From: Bordetella parapertussis
Lineage (GTDB): Bacteria; Pseudomonadota; Gammaproteobacteria; Burkholderiales; SG8-39
Direction: 5' to 3'
DNA: 6,954 nt
NCBI GenBank assembly: GCA_945906975.1
Contig: CAMDRY010000169.1
Span: 1-6,954, forward strand
Shown: in pieces, positions 6,335 through 6,954 of the stretch
How positions within the stretch are numbered: position 1 is the stretch's first letter
Layout: each line of letters starts with the position of its first letter
Position numbers and translations under genes: made by a program
Notes under the pieces: model-generated
The model's input: the letters and a program-made list of their open reading frames with translations, nothing else
Database searches by the model: none
Told to the model about the DNA's origin: nothing

Positions 6335-6954
6335 GTGGATCTCTCCAAAGCGACTTTTCAGGGCTACAAGCGCGAGAACGACCGTGTCGGCGTGCGCAAC
6401 CACGTCATCATCCTGCCCGTTGATGACCTTTCCAACGCCGCCGCCGAGGCGGTGGCGCACAATCTCAAGGGTGCGATGGCGATTCCGCATCCCTATGGCC
6501 GGCTGCAGTTTGGCGCCGATCTGGATCTGCATTTTCGCACGCTGATCGGCACCGGTTCCAATCCCAACGTGGCGGCGGTGGTGGTGATCGGCATTGAGGA
6601 CGGCTGGACCAAGCTGATCGTCGATGGCATTGCCAAGACCGGCAAGCCGGTGGTCGGTTTTGGCATCGAGCAGCATGGCGACCACGACACCATTCTGCGC
6701 GCCTCCAAAGTGGCCAAGGAGTATGTGCAATGGGCCTCGGAACTGCAGCGTGAAACGCGTCCGCTCAAGGACCTGTGGGTTTCCACCAAATGCGGCGAGT
6801 CGGATACGACCTCCGGTTGCGGTGCCAATCCCACCGTTGGCAACGCCTTCGACAAGCTTTATCCGCACGGCACCACGCTGGTCTTTGGCGAGACCACCGA
6901 ACTTACCGGCGGTGAGCACCTTGTCGCCGCGCGGTGCCGCACAGACGAAGTGCG
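6335..6954 (+). CDS. UxaA/GarD-family dehydratase/lyase large subunit, 5' part (SuyB-like; runs off window)
   Basis: An open frame from GTG 6335 continues without a stop to the window end, giving 206 residues of a protein that should be about 390 residues long in split enzymes. It matches the second domain of altronate/galactarate dehydratases: [17 protein letters not shown] (13-29), [18 protein letters not shown] (71-88), [20 protein letters not shown] (150-169) and [17 protein letters not shown] (184-200). Cys and Ser/Asp residues in the third segment lie where this family has its conserved metal/active-site region. AGGTGG (6324-6329), overlapping the end of the small-subunit gene, is 5 nt before the GTG and decides the start. 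With the small subunit it forms a metal-dependent dehydratase or sulfo-lyase that eliminates water or sulfite from a 2-hydroxy acid. The remaining half and the downstream operon, which would reveal the pathway, lie outside. Confidence 0.83.
   Translation, partial: MDLSKATFQGYKRENDRVGVRNHVIILPVDDLSNAAAEAVAHNLKGAMAIPHPYGRLQFGADLDLHFRTLIGTGSNPNVAAVVVIGIEDGWTKLIVDGIAKTGKPVVGFGIEQHGDHDTILRASKVAKEYVQWASELQRETRPLKDLWVSTKCGESDTTSGCGANPTVGNAFDKLYPHGTTLVFGETTELTGGEHLVAARCRTDEV

Noticed and set aside
6197..6919. Minus-strand open frame of 240 codons across the dehydratase subunits
   Set aside because: It is antisense to both UxaA-type genes, which carry clear conserved motifs on the plus strand.

Overview
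The window looks like a stretch of a GC-rich betaproteobacterial chromosome, probably of the Burkholderiales. The main reason is two neighbouring genes of the Bug (TctC-like) periplasmic solute-receptor family, which is greatly expanded in that order. High-GC codon use, GTG starts and compact operons fit. The organism is inferred from gene content only.

Positions 1-2999 (+ strand) read as a small-molecule uptake and catabolism block. It holds the C-terminal end of an alpha/beta hydrolase, a Bug receptor gene that has lost its middle in frame (pseudogene), a palindromic intergenic repeat of about 85 bp, an intact Bug receptor, and a DadA-like FAD-dependent amino-acid oxidoreductase that starts 4 nt after the receptor's stop. 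The last two are probably translationally coupled. The simplest reading is that the receptor senses or captures a substrate and the flavoprotein oxidises it or a product; the substrate cannot be read from the sequence.

A hairpin at 3025-3063 separates this block from a convergent minus-strand gene (3060-4082). That gene encodes a stand-alone, zinc-binding MetE-type methyltransferase domain. Divergent from it, after a 245-nt intergenic region, is a 123-aa predicted lipoprotein of unknown function (4328-4699). A convergent minus-strand gene for a CgeB-like GT-B glycosyltransferase follows (4746-5918).

The right end (6051-6954, + strand) carries a two-gene unit for a sugar-acid-type dehydratase/lyase of the UxaA/GarD/SuyAB superfamily: a 93-aa SAF-domain small subunit, then a large subunit cut by the window edge. 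The 132-nt divergent region upstream contains a near-perfect 13-bp direct repeat that could be an operator.

No RNA genes, CRISPR arrays, transposases, phage genes or defence genes were seen. I did not find an evidently new biological system. The most informative oddities are the cleanly deleted Bug gene, the palindromic repeat beside it, the split UxaA-type enzyme and the repeat pair upstream of it.
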